Source: GWE2-40-63 sp050179685 (GTDB taxonomy: Bacteria; Bacteroidota; Bacteroidia; Bacteroidales; SZUA-534). Taken from it: a stretch of 64,000 bases of DNA. Of the stretch, positions 23,805 to 32,295 are shown piece after piece. Made by a program: the position numbers and the translations under genes. The stretch covers positions 1 through 64,000 of the forward strand of contig JBFXEW010000022.1 in the NCBI GenBank assembly GCA_050179685.1, read 5' to 3'. The notes under the pieces are model-generated. The model did not search any database. It saw only the letters and a list, made by a program, of their open reading frames with translations, and was not told the origin of the DNA. Position 1 is the stretch's first letter. The number at the start of each line of letters is the position of its first letter.

Positions 23805-25574
23805 ATGGAATTTGTAAATTTAACCATCGATAATAAAACGGTTAAGGTAGAGAAAGGAACCAGTATCCTGAAAGCAGCTCGTTCTGTGGGTATTGATATT
23901 CCTACCTTATGCTACATGAGCCTGGGCGATATGAACATCGAAAACAAACCAGGCGGTTGCCGCATTTGTGTGGTTGAGGTTGAAGGACGGAAAAATTTAG
24001 CGCCGGCCTGTTGTACCGATGCCCATACCGATATGGTAATAAAAACCAACACCATGCGTGTTTTAAATGCCCGCCGAACTGTGTTGGAACTTATCCTTTC
24101 AGATCACCCGGCCGATTGCCTAATCTGTGCCAAATCAGGAAACTGCGAATTACAGGATATGGCTCACAAACTGGGTGTACGCGAAATTCATTACAAAGGC
24201 GAAATGTCGACTTACAAACCCGATAAATCGCCTTCAATTATCCGCGACATGGACAAATGTATTATGTGTCGTCGTTGCGAGATGATGTGTAACGAAGTTC
24301 AAACGGTTGGAGCCCTTTGGGGAATAAATCGTGGATTTGAAGCGGTTGTTTCACCTGCTTTTGAAATGGATTTAGAAAAATCGACCTGTACTTATTGCGG
24401 ACAATGTGTTGCTGTTTGTCCTACCGGTGCATTAACTGAAGTTGATCACACCAATCAGGTAATTCGTGCCCTGGCCGATCCGGGTAAAACCGTAGTGGTT
24501 CAAACAGCTCCTGCTGTTCGTGCCGCTTTAGGCGAAGAGTTTGGCTTGAAACCCGGCACTTTGGTTACCGGAAAAATGGCTGCTGCATTACGTCGTTTAG
24601 GTTTCGATTATGTTTTTGATACCGATTTTGCTGCCGACTTGACCATAATGGAAGAAGGAACCGAATTGTTAGATCGTTTGGGAAAATTCCTGAATGGCGA
24701 CAAAGAAGTTAAACTTCCGATACTTACTTCATGTTGTCCGGGTTGGGTTAACTTCTTCGAGAAGCAATTCCCTGAGATGAAAGATATACCATCAACCGCA
24801 CGTTCGCCCCAGCAAATGTTTGGTGCCATAGCAAAAACTTATTTTGCTGAAAAAATTCAAACCAAACGCGAAGATATGGTGGTGGTTTCTGTGATGCCTT
24901 GTCTGGCAAAGAAATACGAGTGCCAACGCGACGAGTTTGCTACCGATGGTAATCCCGATGTTGATTTCTCTATATCGACCCGCGAATTAGCCAATCTGAT
25001 TAAAGGAGCCAATATCGATTTTAACCTGCTTCCCGACGAGGATTTTGATAATCCATTGGGAGAATCGACAGGAGCCGCAGTAATTTTTGGAACAACTGGT
25101 GGTGTAATTGAGGCCGCTGTTCGCACCGCTTACGAATTACAAACCAAAAAGAAACTCGAAAAAGTAGACTTTGAACAGTTGCGTGGTTTAGAAGGTGTGC
25201 GTGAAGCCACTATCGATTTTAACGGATTGCCTATTCGTATTGGAATTGCCCACGGATTGGGAAATGCACGCAAACTTCTGGAAGATATAAAAGCCGGAAA
25301 GTCAGACTTTCATGCCATTGAAATTATGGCCTGTCCCGGAGGTTGTATCGGCGGTGGTGGTCAGCCCCTGCATCATGGCGATTCTTCTATCTTAAAAGCA
25401 CGCCAAATGGCTATTTATCAGGAAGACAAGAATAAACCCATTCGTAAGTCGCACGAGAATCCGTTTATCGTAAAACTTTACGAAGAGTATTTGGGTCACC
25501 CCATGAGCGAAAAAGCGCATCATTTATTGCATACGCACTACTTTGATAAGAAGAATGAATTTTTGATTGAGTAG
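23805..25574 (+). CDS. hydA: Catalytic subunit of NADH-dependent [FeFe]-hydrogenase (HydA)
   Basis: The 589-residue enzyme makes or oxidises H2 at the H-cluster. From the N-terminus it has a plant-type [2Fe-2S] domain (Cys ~34-67), a His-Cys3 [4Fe-4S] segment (HPADCLICAKSGNC ~100-113), and two [4Fe-4S] sites (CIMCRRCEMMC ~152, CTYCGQCVAVC ~195). All three H-cluster motifs are canonical: TSCCPGW ~309 with both cysteines, MPCLAKKYEC ~364 and MACPGGCIGGGGQP ~508. A small-subunit-like tail follows (YLGHPMSEKAHHLLHTHY). The architecture is that of group A trimeric, electron-bifurcating hydrogenases. HydE/F/G maturases are not in the window and must be elsewhere. Confidence 0.94.
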   Translation: MEFVNLTIDNKTVKVEKGTSILKAARSVGIDIPTLCYMSLGDMNIENKPGGCRICVVEVEGRKNLAPACCTDAHTDMVIKTNTMRVLNARRTVLELILSDHPADCLICAKSGNCELQDMAHKLGVREIHYKGEMSTYKPDKSPSIIRDMDKCIMCRRCEMMCNEVQTVGALWGINRGFEAVVSPAFEMDLEKSTCTYCGQCVAVCPTGALTEVDHTNQVIRALADPGKTVVVQTAPAVRAALGEEFGLKPGTLVTGKMAAALRRLGFDYVFDTDFAADLTIMEEGTELLDRLGKFLNGDKEVKLPILTSCCPGWVNFFEKQFPEMKDIPSTARSPQQMFGAIAKTYFAEKIQTKREDMVVVSVMPCLAKKYECQRDEFATDGNPDVDFSISTRELANLIKGANIDFNLLPDEDFDNPLGESTGAAVIFGTTGGVIEAAVRTAYELQTKKKLEKVDFEQLRGLEGVREATIDFNGLPIRIGIAHGLGNARKLLEDIKAGKSDFHAIEIMACPGGCIGGGGQPLHHGDSSILKARQMAIYQEDKNKPIRKSHENPFIVKLYEEYLGHPMSEKAHHLLHTHYFDKKNEFLIE

Positions 25575-25604
25575 TACATTTGTTGAACTTAAAAAAGATA
25601 AGAT

Positions 25605-26087
25605 ATGTCAAGCGTAAAAATAAAATTGAACCCTGCCGAGGTTGAAAAACTGAAAGAAGTTTGTGCTTCGTTCGGAAATCAGGCAGGTGAGCTCATCAAT
25701 GTGCTGCACAAAGCGCAAAGCATTTTTGGATATTTACCCGCCGAAGTTCAGGAAATTGTGGCTCATGAGCTAAATGTTCCGGTGGCCAAGGTTTATGGTG
25801 TGGTTACTTTTTATTCCTTTTTCACCATGATACCCAAAGGACAACACCCCATTTCAATATGTACCGGTACAGCTTGTTATGTTCGTGGAGCCGAAAAAGT
25901 GCTCGATGAATTTAAGCGTCGCCTGAAAATTGAAGTTGGTGAAACCAGTGCCGATGGAAAATTCTCGTTAAGCTGTCTGCGTTGTGTGGGTGCTTGCGGT
26001 TTGGCTCCGGTGGTTTTGGTTGGTGAGAAAGTCTACGGGCGGGTTTCGGCCGATGGCGTTGCCGATATTTTAGCAGAATACGAATAA
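25605..26087 (+). CDS. hydC: NuoE-like [2Fe-2S] subunit of the hydrogenase (HydC)
   Basis: The 160-residue protein has a helical N-domain (GYLPAEVQEIVAHELNVP) and a thioredoxin-fold domain with the NuoE cluster ligands CTGTAC near residue 86 and CLRCVGACG near 126. HydC passes electrons between HydB and HydA in the HydABC trimer. It follows hydA by 30 bases and ends the operon just before a strong terminator. It is listed last although NuoE genes often come first; Bacteroidota operons vary. Confidence 0.9.
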   Translation: MSSVKIKLNPAEVEKLKEVCASFGNQAGELINVLHKAQSIFGYLPAEVQEIVAHELNVPVAKVYGVVTFYSFFTMIPKGQHPISICTGTACYVRGAEKVLDEFKRRLKIEVGETSADGKFSLSCLRCVGACGLAPVVLVGEKVYGRVSADGVADILAEYE

Positions 26088-26108
26088 CAAACCTATAGTG
26101 AATTTTAA

Positions 26109-26144
26109 CAGCCGTTCTGATAAATAGAGCGGCTGTTTTTTTTT
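26109..26144 (+). terminator. Intrinsic terminator of the hydrogenase operon
   Basis: CAGCCGTTCT pairs with AGAGCGGCTG (one G-T pair) around a short AT loop. It is followed by a run of ten T at 26135-26144. Confidence 0.9.
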
Positions 26145-26181
26145 ATCTTAAATCCAGTAAACTTTTATCCGGCGCTTTTGT

Positions 26182-26189
26182 TACTTTTG
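26182..26189 (+). promoter_or_regulatory. Candidate -7 element of the metal-uptake cassette
   Basis: TACTTTTG matches TAnnTTTG and lies 12 bases before the ATG at 26202. A T-rich -33 (CTTTTA) is about 20 bases upstream. The short leader favours 26202 over the upstream TTG as the start. Confidence 0.5.
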
Positions 26190-26201
26190 CGACTCCAAAA
26201 A

Positions 26202-26543
26202 ATGAAGCAAATAAGAAAATTACCGGTAGTTTTAAGTTTGGTGGGGATATTTTTCTTTCCCATTTTTTTCCAATCCTTACATGCGTTAACGCATCACAGG
26301 CATCCGGAAACTATTTGCTGCGACCATTCGCACCATAAGTTCCATCGGGTTTTTGAACAAACTGAATCTGTTTGTCCTATCCTGGCCTATGAACTTACAA
26401 CCATGGATTTGATTCTGCAATGGCAGTTTCCGCTCCATTCTGAAGTCTTGAATTTTGTTCCTTTACGAAAGTATCACAATCCCGATAAGCAAACTTTTTA
26501 TCGTTCCAATGCATTAAGAGCACCTCCATCATTGCTGGTTTAG
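26202..26543 (+). CDS. Small His/Cys-rich membrane-anchored or secreted protein
   Basis: The ATG at 26202 gives 113 residues; the longer TTG version would start inside the promoter. A hydrophobic N-terminus (VVLSLVGIFFFPIFFQSL) is followed by a cluster of likely metal ligands, HALTHHRHPETICCDHSHHK at ~residues 28-47. I do not recognise a family. Small His-rich proteins of this kind often sit next to TonB receptors for zinc, copper or heme in Bacteroidota, and the next gene is such a receptor. A periplasmic metal-binding or sensing role is inferred. Confidence 0.6.
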   Translation: MKQIRKLPVVLSLVGIFFFPIFFQSLHALTHHRHPETICCDHSHHKFHRVFEQTESVCPILAYELTTMDLILQWQFPLHSEVLNFVPLRKYHNPDKQTFYRSNALRAPPSLLV

Positions 26544-26623
26544 TAACTATTTAAAATTATCGAAGTTTTTTCTTTTTGCACAGCGAAACCCTGGTTTTGT
26601 TTGTGCAATTAATAGCTTATGCA

Positions 26624-28996
26624 ATGAAGTATTCACAATTGTTGCTGTTGCTGCTTTTGTTGATTCCTACCGGAGTAAAATCGCAAAAAGTAACAACAGT
26701 AAGTGGTGTGGTAAACGATGAACAGCACTTGCCTTTGCCGGGATGTCATGTGCATTTTGGCGAGGTGTGCGTAATTACCAATACCCAGGGTCAGTTTTTT
26801 ATCGATAAGGTGCATCCTGGCAAGCGGATGTTGACTTTTTCTTTTATAGGGTACCAGACGCTCGACACTTTGGTTGAAATTGTTGCGGGGCAAAACCTGC
26901 AAATTTCGTTACGTCCCGAAGTGCATCGCCTGAATGAAATCTCTATTCAGGTGCAGCGGTTCGATACAACACGTTCTATTAAAAACGAAATTGTTGATTC
27001 CCGTTTTGTTGCCGAGAATCTTTCAGGAACCTTTATAAATAGTCTTGAAAAGATTTCAGGCATCAATGTAATGAATATTGGAGCCAATGCTTCAAAACCC
27101 TTTATTCGGGGAATGGGTTTCAATCGTGTGGTTGTTAGTGAGAACGGAATAAAGCAGGAAAACCAACAGTGGGGAGCCGATCATGGAGTTGAAGTGGACC
27201 CTTTTGCCGTTGAGGCAGCCGAGTTACTAAAAGGAGCATCGCCCATTGAATACGGAAGCGATGCTTTGGGCGGGGTTATTAATATCGATAATCAAAGCTT
27301 ACCATTTAACGGGCCTGTGGCTGGTGAAGTGAGTACCTTGGTAAAATCAATAAATAATACATTTGGTGGTTCAGTTCTGTTGCAACAGCGGAAAAATAAA
27401 TTTTACTACAAAGCAAGAGCTTCCTACCTTAGTTTTGGTGATTATGCCATTCCTGCCGATACCATTGTTTACTTAACCCGAAAAATTCCAATTTACAACC
27501 GGCACTTAAAGAATACTGCTGGAAATGAATTCGATTGGAGCGGGCAGTTGGGCTTTATTTCTACCCATTTTAAAAGTGTATTTAGCGTAAGCAATGTAGC
27601 TCAAAAATCGGGATTTTTCCCCGGAGCGCATGGTATTCCTGATGAAACAAAAATTGCTGACGATGGCAATTCGCGCAATGTGGAGTATCCTTTTCAGCAG
27701 GTAAGGCATACCAAGTTAAGCAGCAACAACAAATGGTTTTTGCATGAATTTACTTTGTTTGCCGATTTGGGTTTTCAGCAAAACCATCGTCAGGAATGGA
27801 GCCTTTTTCATTCGCATTTTCCCGGTCAGAATCCACCCGACGAGAATCCCGATTTGGAACTCGATTTCAGCTTAACTACTTTTTCGGGCAACCTAAAAGC
27901 GGTGTTTTCTTCCTGGGAAAGAAATGAGCTCACTGTAGGATTGCAAAACCAGTATTCCGATAATCGGGTAGAGGGGTACAGCTATTTTTTACCCGCTTAT
28001 CAGCGCTTTATTTCCGGACTCTTTATTAAAAATGAATTTACCTTAAATTCAAAATGGAAATTCTTTGGAGGTCTTCGCTTTGATTATGGAACGTATCAGG
28101 GAGCAGCTTATTTCGACAGTTTGGTTTATCAATATGTACAAAACCTGCCCGATCGTTCGCTTGAAGAAGCGGCTTATTATGCGCAACGCAGTCAGTCGGT
28201 ATCGAAAAATTATCCCGGAATTTCGTGGCATGTGGGAAGTACTTTTCAGGGATTTTCGAATACCCTGCTTCGTATAAACCTGGGAAAAGCTTTTCGTGTT
28301 CCAACTGCCGTTGAGCTTGGAGCCAATGGAGTTCATCATGGTTCGTACCGCTTCGAAGTGGGAAATCCCGATTTAAAAAATGAAGCGGGTTACTATTTTG
28401 ATTTTCATGGCGAATACAAAAAACCAGGCTGGAATGTGGGAATGGGAGCGTATGCTTATTACTTCGATAATTTTATTTATTTACAGCCCACCGGCACATT
28501 AGACCATCCCTTGCCCGATGCAGGTGGTGTTTATTATTATCGCCAGTCGCAGGCTTTAATCAGCGGGTTGGAGCTGGTTGCATCAAAAACCTTTTACCAA
28601 AAAGTTAGTCTCGATGCCAATTTGGAATTGCCTTATAATTACCTGATAAATGAACAAGGATTACTGAGTTATGGAATTCCATTCACGCCTCCGGTAAATG
28701 GTTATCTGGCTCTTAAAATACAATTGGGAGAAAAGGTTTCGGTGGCGGCAAACAGCAAATGGGCCTGGGATAAAGATAAAACCCGTGGACAGGGTGAATT
28801 AGCCACTCCGGGCTATATGCATTTCGGATTGGTTCTGATGTCGGATTTGAACGTGAAACAACTACCATTGAGTTTGGTATTTCAGGTTCAAAACCTTTTT
28901 GATAAAAAGTATTACAATCACATGAGTTTTTACCGAAAACTGAATATTCCCGAACCGGGACGTAACATTCAGTTGGTAGCAAAACTCAAATTTTAA
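26624..28996 (+). CDS. TonB-dependent receptor, probably for a metal or metallophore
   Basis: The start is the ATG at 26624, which begins a clean signal peptide (LLLLLLLLIPTGVKSQ), giving 790 residues. A carboxypeptidase-regulatory-like domain (~20-105) precedes a plug domain with INVMNIGANASKPFIRGMGF and the TonB-plug glycine motif YGSDALGGVINI. The barrel ends in a C-terminal strand closing with Phe (QLVAKLKF). Several loops carry histidines (GVHHGSYRF, HSHFPG, SFYRKLN region). Domain order matches Bacteroidota receptors of the zinc/heme/copper type rather than SusC. It lies 80 bases after the His-rich protein and 18 bases before a His-rich DUF4625 lipoprotein. Confidence 0.88.
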   Translation: MKYSQLLLLLLLLIPTGVKSQKVTTVSGVVNDEQHLPLPGCHVHFGEVCVITNTQGQFFIDKVHPGKRMLTFSFIGYQTLDTLVEIVAGQNLQISLRPEVHRLNEISIQVQRFDTTRSIKNEIVDSRFVAENLSGTFINSLEKISGINVMNIGANASKPFIRGMGFNRVVVSENGIKQENQQWGADHGVEVDPFAVEAAELLKGASPIEYGSDALGGVINIDNQSLPFNGPVAGEVSTLVKSINNTFGGSVLLQQRKNKFYYKARASYLSFGDYAIPADTIVYLTRKIPIYNRHLKNTAGNEFDWSGQLGFISTHFKSVFSVSNVAQKSGFFPGAHGIPDETKIADDGNSRNVEYPFQQVRHTKLSSNNKWFLHEFTLFADLGFQQNHRQEWSLFHSHFPGQNPPDENPDLELDFSLTTFSGNLKAVFSSWERNELTVGLQNQYSDNRVEGYSYFLPAYQRFISGLFIKNEFTLNSKWKFFGGLRFDYGTYQGAAYFDSLVYQYVQNLPDRSLEEAAYYAQRSQSVSKNYPGISWHVGSTFQGFSNTLLRINLGKAFRVPTAVELGANGVHHGSYRFEVGNPDLKNEAGYYFDFHGEYKKPGWNVGMGAYAYYFDNFIYLQPTGTLDHPLPDAGGVYYYRQSQALISGLELVASKTFYQKVSLDANLELPYNYLINEQGLLSYGIPFTPPVNGYLALKIQLGEKVSVAANSKWAWDKDKTRGQGELATPGYMHFGLVLMSDLNVKQLPLSLVFQVQNLFDKKYYNHMSFYRKLNIPEPGRNIQLVAKLKF

Positions 28997-29014
28997 TTTA
29001 ATAATTGTACAAAA

Positions 29015-29479
29015 ATGAAAAAGCAAATTCTATTAATAGCTGCAATTGCAGTGGCCCTTGTATCGTGTAAAAAAGAAGATGTTGACAACACAGCTCCTGA
29101 AATTAATATGGTACAACCTGTTTTCGATCAAGTAATTGCAATTGGGAGCGCAATTCCTTTTGAAGCAACCTTTACCGATAATGTAGCTTTAAAAGCTTAT
29201 AAAATTGATATCCATTCAGCCGAAGGACATGTGCATACAAAGAATGCGAAACTGAATCAGAGCGAAGGACATCCCTGGACTTACGAAAAAAGCTGGGATT
29301 TTGAAATGGGACTTACTCAAAGTGAAGTTAAGCACAATTTAATTGAAGTTCCCGATAGCATTATGGGTGAGGAAGGATTTTTGGTGCCGGTAATGCCCGG
29401 AGAATATCACATGGGCATATTTTGCACCGATATTTCGGGTAACGAAAACCATGTTTTTATTGATATTATTTTAGAATAG
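29015..29479 (+). CDS. DUF4625-type lipoprotein with histidine-rich segment
   Basis: The 154-residue protein has a lipoprotein signal peptide with lipobox ALVSC (Cys 18) and an Ig-like beta-sandwich domain. The stretch DIHSAEGHVHTK, the later HPWTYEK and the C-terminal EYHMGIFCTDISGNENHV supply several histidines that could bind metal. The pattern fits DUF4625, whose members are surface or periplasmic lipoproteins in Bacteroidota. Being last in the cassette with a TonB receptor, it may capture a metal for it; this is inferred from the histidines and context. Confidence 0.72.
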   Translation: MKKQILLIAAIAVALVSCKKEDVDNTAPEINMVQPVFDQVIAIGSAIPFEATFTDNVALKAYKIDIHSAEGHVHTKNAKLNQSEGHPWTYEKSWDFEMGLTQSEVKHNLIEVPDSIMGEEGFLVPVMPGEYHMGIFCTDISGNENHVFIDIILE

Positions 29480-29483
29480 TCTG

Positions 29484-29522
29484 AAAAGGAGTTTGTCGGC
29501 TTGTGACAAACTCCTTTTTTTT
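29484..29522 (+). terminator. Intrinsic terminator of the metal-uptake cassette
   Basis: A perfect 14-bp stem (AAAAGGAGTTTGTC, 29484-29497, with GACAAACTCCTTTT, 29505-29518) has a seven-base loop and ends in eight T. It can also act on the convergent ogt transcript. Confidence 0.9.
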
Positions 29523-29536
29523 AATGTGTATAGAAG

Positions 29537-30097
29537 TTAAAAGCTTAAATTTAATTGAGTCTGAAAGCTTTTTCCTGAATATTGTGCTTCATGTTCCAGC
29601 AACCATTTTTTGCGCCACAATCCGCCGGCATATCCGGTTAAGCTGCCATCGGAACCTATAATACGGTGGCAGGGAATAATAAGGGCATTGGGGTTTTGGC
29701 CGTTGGCCGATGCACTTGCCCTGATGGTTTTGGAATTTCCAACAGTTTTGGCTTGTTGCAGGTAAGTTTGGGTTTGCCCGAAGGGAATTTTTTGCAATTC
29801 GTTCCACACTTTTTGTTGAAATACGGTTCCCATTGGTTTTAACGGAAGCTGAAAATCTTTTCGTATTCCTTTAAAATACGCATCAACCTGATTTACTAAT
29901 GAATCAATTATGCTGGATGTTTGAAAAACTATAGCAAGCGATTTTTTCCTGAATTGAGTTTCCAGTTTACTCGCAAGTTCATTGGCGGTTCCAAAACTTA
30001 AATGGGTAATTCCCATTTCACTTTCAGCGGTAGTCATTATCCCGAGTGGTGACTTAAATTGGTGAAGCTTAAACTGCAAGGGGTTGTTTTCGTTCAT
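29537..30097 (-). CDS. ogt: Methylated-DNA--protein-cysteine methyltransferase
   Basis: The 186-residue suicide DNA-repair protein transfers methyl groups from O6-methylguanine to its own cysteine. The active-site motif IPCHRIIG is near residue 142, followed by GSLTGYAGGLWRKKWLLEHE. The helix-turn-helix DNA-binding part includes GTVFQQKVWNELQKIPFGQT near 88. The N-terminal ~80 residues form the usual non-catalytic domain. There is no Ada-type AraC domain, so it is the constitutive Ogt type. It is 39 bases upstream of nothing else on its strand and may be co-transcribed with the gene at 30137. Confidence 0.92.
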   Translation of the reverse strand: MNENNPLQFKLHQFKSPLGIMTTAESEMGITHLSFGTANELASKLETQFRKKSLAIVFQTSSIIDSLVNQVDAYFKGIRKDFQLPLKPMGTVFQQKVWNELQKIPFGQTQTYLQQAKTVGNSKTIRASASANGQNPNALIIPCHRIIGSDGSLTGYAGGLWRKKWLLEHEAQYSGKSFQTQLNLSF

Positions 30098-30136
30098 TTT
30101 TTTTATTGCTTACACCTGCAAGCTAATAAATTTGAT

Positions 30137-30799
30137 TTAGATTGAAAATTCAGTAATTCCCAATGATTTTAACAATCGGGGTTTGTCTTCAAGAGCCAGT
30201 TCTGCAGCAATTAAAAAGTCGTCCATCCATTGTTCCAGAGTAATTATCTCCTCATGATTTTCAAAATCCTTGTCGCCTTGTCCATTGGCTTGTTTCAGGT
30301 AGCTGGCACGGGCTTTTTGCATCTGATCAAATAATTGCTTCCCTCTTTTTATTTCAGTAAACGAAAACTGGAACCGAACCAGACGTTCCTGAAGTATTTT
30401 ATTGGCATGTAACTCACAATAGAATCGTTCCACTACAAAGCTCCAGTCGGAATAGGTGGTTGGGATGGTTCCGGCCAAAAACAGGTCGCCAAGTACATCG
30501 GGACTTTTTCTGAATATTTTTAATGCTTTATTTCTATGCGAAGCATAAAGCTGTTCGAGTTCACTCCGCAATTTAATATATTCCAGATAAAGTGGTTGCT
30601 TGTTTTTTTGATTGTCGTTGGTAACTTCAATTAGCGCACAGGCATCCTGATGCATGCGCAAACCTTCGTTAATTTTATCTTCGGTGTATCCATACGATGC
30701 CAGTCGCAAAGCAATTTCTGATTGTGTTTGTACCTTTAATAACACGTTTCGTGTTTGTTCTACAAATACCTCTTTCGATATCTTTTTTGGTTGTGACAT
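30137..30799 (-). CDS. Conserved hypothetical helical protein
   Basis: The 220-residue protein is predicted by eye to be almost entirely alpha-helical, with no signal peptide, membrane segment or cysteine cluster. It contains heptad-like runs (KLRSELEQLYASHRNKALKI) and a C-terminal LEQWMDDFLIAAELALEDKP. I do not recognise a named domain. It lies 39 bases upstream of ogt on the same strand, so it may share its transcript. A role in stress or DNA repair would be speculation. Confidence 0.6.
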   Translation of the reverse strand: MSQPKKISKEVFVEQTRNVLLKVQTQSEIALRLASYGYTEDKINEGLRMHQDACALIEVTNDNQKNKQPLYLEYIKLRSELEQLYASHRNKALKIFRKSPDVLGDLFLAGTIPTTYSDWSFVVERFYCELHANKILQERLVRFQFSFTEIKRGKQLFDQMQKARASYLKQANGQGDKDFENHEEIITLEQWMDDFLIAAELALEDKPRLLKSLGITEFSI

Positions 30800-31184
30800 A
30801 AAATGTAATTAAAGGAAATGCGACTATAAACCGTTTGTCTCTAATTAATTATAATAACAGTTTACTATTGGTTTTGTTTTTTTTATTGTCGATGCTTTTG
30901 GCTTAAGAAACCACTAAATTTTGCCTCAATTCCTTCAGTTTATTTTTAATACCGGGTTCAAAAAATTCCAAAAATTCTTAATTACCTGCAGGGCTAAACC
31001 ATTATTCTTTTTTTTAAAATTTATTATTTCAGAAGAATTTAAGGTAAGTGTCAGTTAATGAGTATGTATGTTAGATTTTAATCTCTTTGTTTGAAGATGA
31101 ATAAATCTTCTTTATAAGAAAAATGAATCTTAATTTTAACCTTTTCATCCCGATGAAGTCTTTAGAACAGAAAAACCAAAAAGT
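30800..31184. other. AT-rich divergent spacer before the sigma-factor operon
   Basis: These 385 bases separate the minus-strand helical protein from the ECF sigma gene. I see no gene, no RNA fold and no convincing TAnnTTTG promoter element. A very short frame starting with ATG at 31153 runs 13 codons into the sigma-gene start. Confidence 0.4.
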
Positions 31185-31739
31185 TTGGAATTGATAAACA
31201 ATGCGCAAAGCCAATTAATTGAACGCTGTCGGAGAGGAGACAGCCGGGCGCAATACGAATTGTATCAAAATTATGTGAGTGCAATGTACAACGTTTCGTA
31301 TCGACTTAGCGGAAATCGATTCGATGCGGAAGACAACTTGCAGGAGGCTTTTGTAAAAGCTTTTCAGCACATCCGTTCTTTTAAAGGAGAATCATCGTTT
31401 GGCACCTGGTTAAAGCGAATTGTAGTAAATCAATGTATTACACAATTGCGAAAACAAAAACGCTTTATGCACACTTTGAGTGAGAAAACTGAATTTACTT
31501 TAGTTGCTGATGATGATTTGGCGATTGATGAAAAAGTGCCGATGAGTGAAGTGAAAAAAGCTATTGCAGCTTTGCCCGAAGGTGCCCGTATTGTGTTTAC
31601 CCTTAAAGCAATTGAAGAGTATAAATTCAGCGAAATAGCTGAAATGCTTGGTTTGTCGGAGTCGAATTGCAAAGTTCAGTATCACCGTTCAAAAAAGTTA
31701 TTGGCAGCGCAATTAAAAAATTTAGTTTATTCCGATTAG
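31185..31739 (+). CDS. ECF-type RNA polymerase sigma factor
   Basis: The 184-residue protein has sigma-2 (RGDSRAQYELYQNYVSAMYN to LQEAFVKAFQHIRSF, residues ~15-72) and sigma-4 (ALPEGARIVFTLKAIEEYKF, SEIAEMLGLSESNCKVQYHR, ~128-175). Sigma-3 is absent. The start appears to be TTG at 31185, because the only nearby ATG (31153) is in another frame. It heads an operon with a one-TM protein (25 bases on) that is the likely anti-sigma factor and an exported DUF4097-like protein. Its target promoters probably include its own operon. Confidence 0.88.
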   Translation: MELINNAQSQLIERCRRGDSRAQYELYQNYVSAMYNVSYRLSGNRFDAEDNLQEAFVKAFQHIRSFKGESSFGTWLKRIVVNQCITQLRKQKRFMHTLSEKTEFTLVADDDLAIDEKVPMSEVKKAIAALPEGARIVFTLKAIEEYKFSEIAEMLGLSESNCKVQYHRSKKLLAAQLKNLVYSD

Positions 31740-31764
31740 TTTAATACACCTAATTCGAAGTATC

Positions 31765-32295
31765 ATGAATATTGAAACCTACATTAATCAACATAAAAAA
31801 TCGTTCGACGATCAGGAGCCCGATACCGAAGAACTTTGGTTGGCCATTAGCCAGAAAATGGAACGTAAGCCCATGTTGCGCTTGCGCACCTTAAAAAGAA
31901 TTGCTGCCGTGTTGGTTTTGTTTGTGGCAGTGGGCGTAATTGCCCGACACGAGCTGATGATGCAACAGCAAATTACCAGTTTGAGCCAGATAAATAAGGA
32001 ACTGGCCGAACGCGAACAACAATACCAAAGGCAGGTAAAAGAAAAATGGGCACAATTTACCTCGCTGCCCGATTATGAATCGCCAATGGAAGTTTTGTTG
32101 ATTGATGAACTGAAACAATTGGATACTTTATACCAAAACGGACTCAAAGACATTTATAAAACCGGTTTTAATGAACGGGCAGTAATTCTTCTGCTCGATA
32201 CCTACGAAAAGCGCTTACGAATAATTGAGAAATTGATTTACGAAAAACAAAAACAAAAAAATTATGAAAACAAAATTCAGAAATACGATATATAA
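31765..32295 (+). CDS. Probable membrane-bound anti-sigma factor
   Basis: The 176-residue protein has a short cytoplasmic N-domain (~1-42, FDDQEPDTEELWLAISQKM), one membrane helix (IAAVLVLFVAVGVIA, ~45-60) and a periplasmic coiled coil (INKELAEREQQYQRQVKEK). This topology and the position directly after an ECF sigma gene are typical of anti-sigma factors in Bacteroidota, though the zinc-finger HxxxCxxC motif is absent. It overlaps the following start codon by 32 bases, implying coupled translation. Confidence 0.7.
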   Translation: MNIETYINQHKKSFDDQEPDTEELWLAISQKMERKPMLRLRTLKRIAAVLVLFVAVGVIARHELMMQQQITSLSQINKELAEREQQYQRQVKEKWAQFTSLPDYESPMEVLLIDELKQLDTLYQNGLKDIYKTGFNERAVILLLDTYEKRLRIIEKLIYEKQKQKNYENKIQKYDI

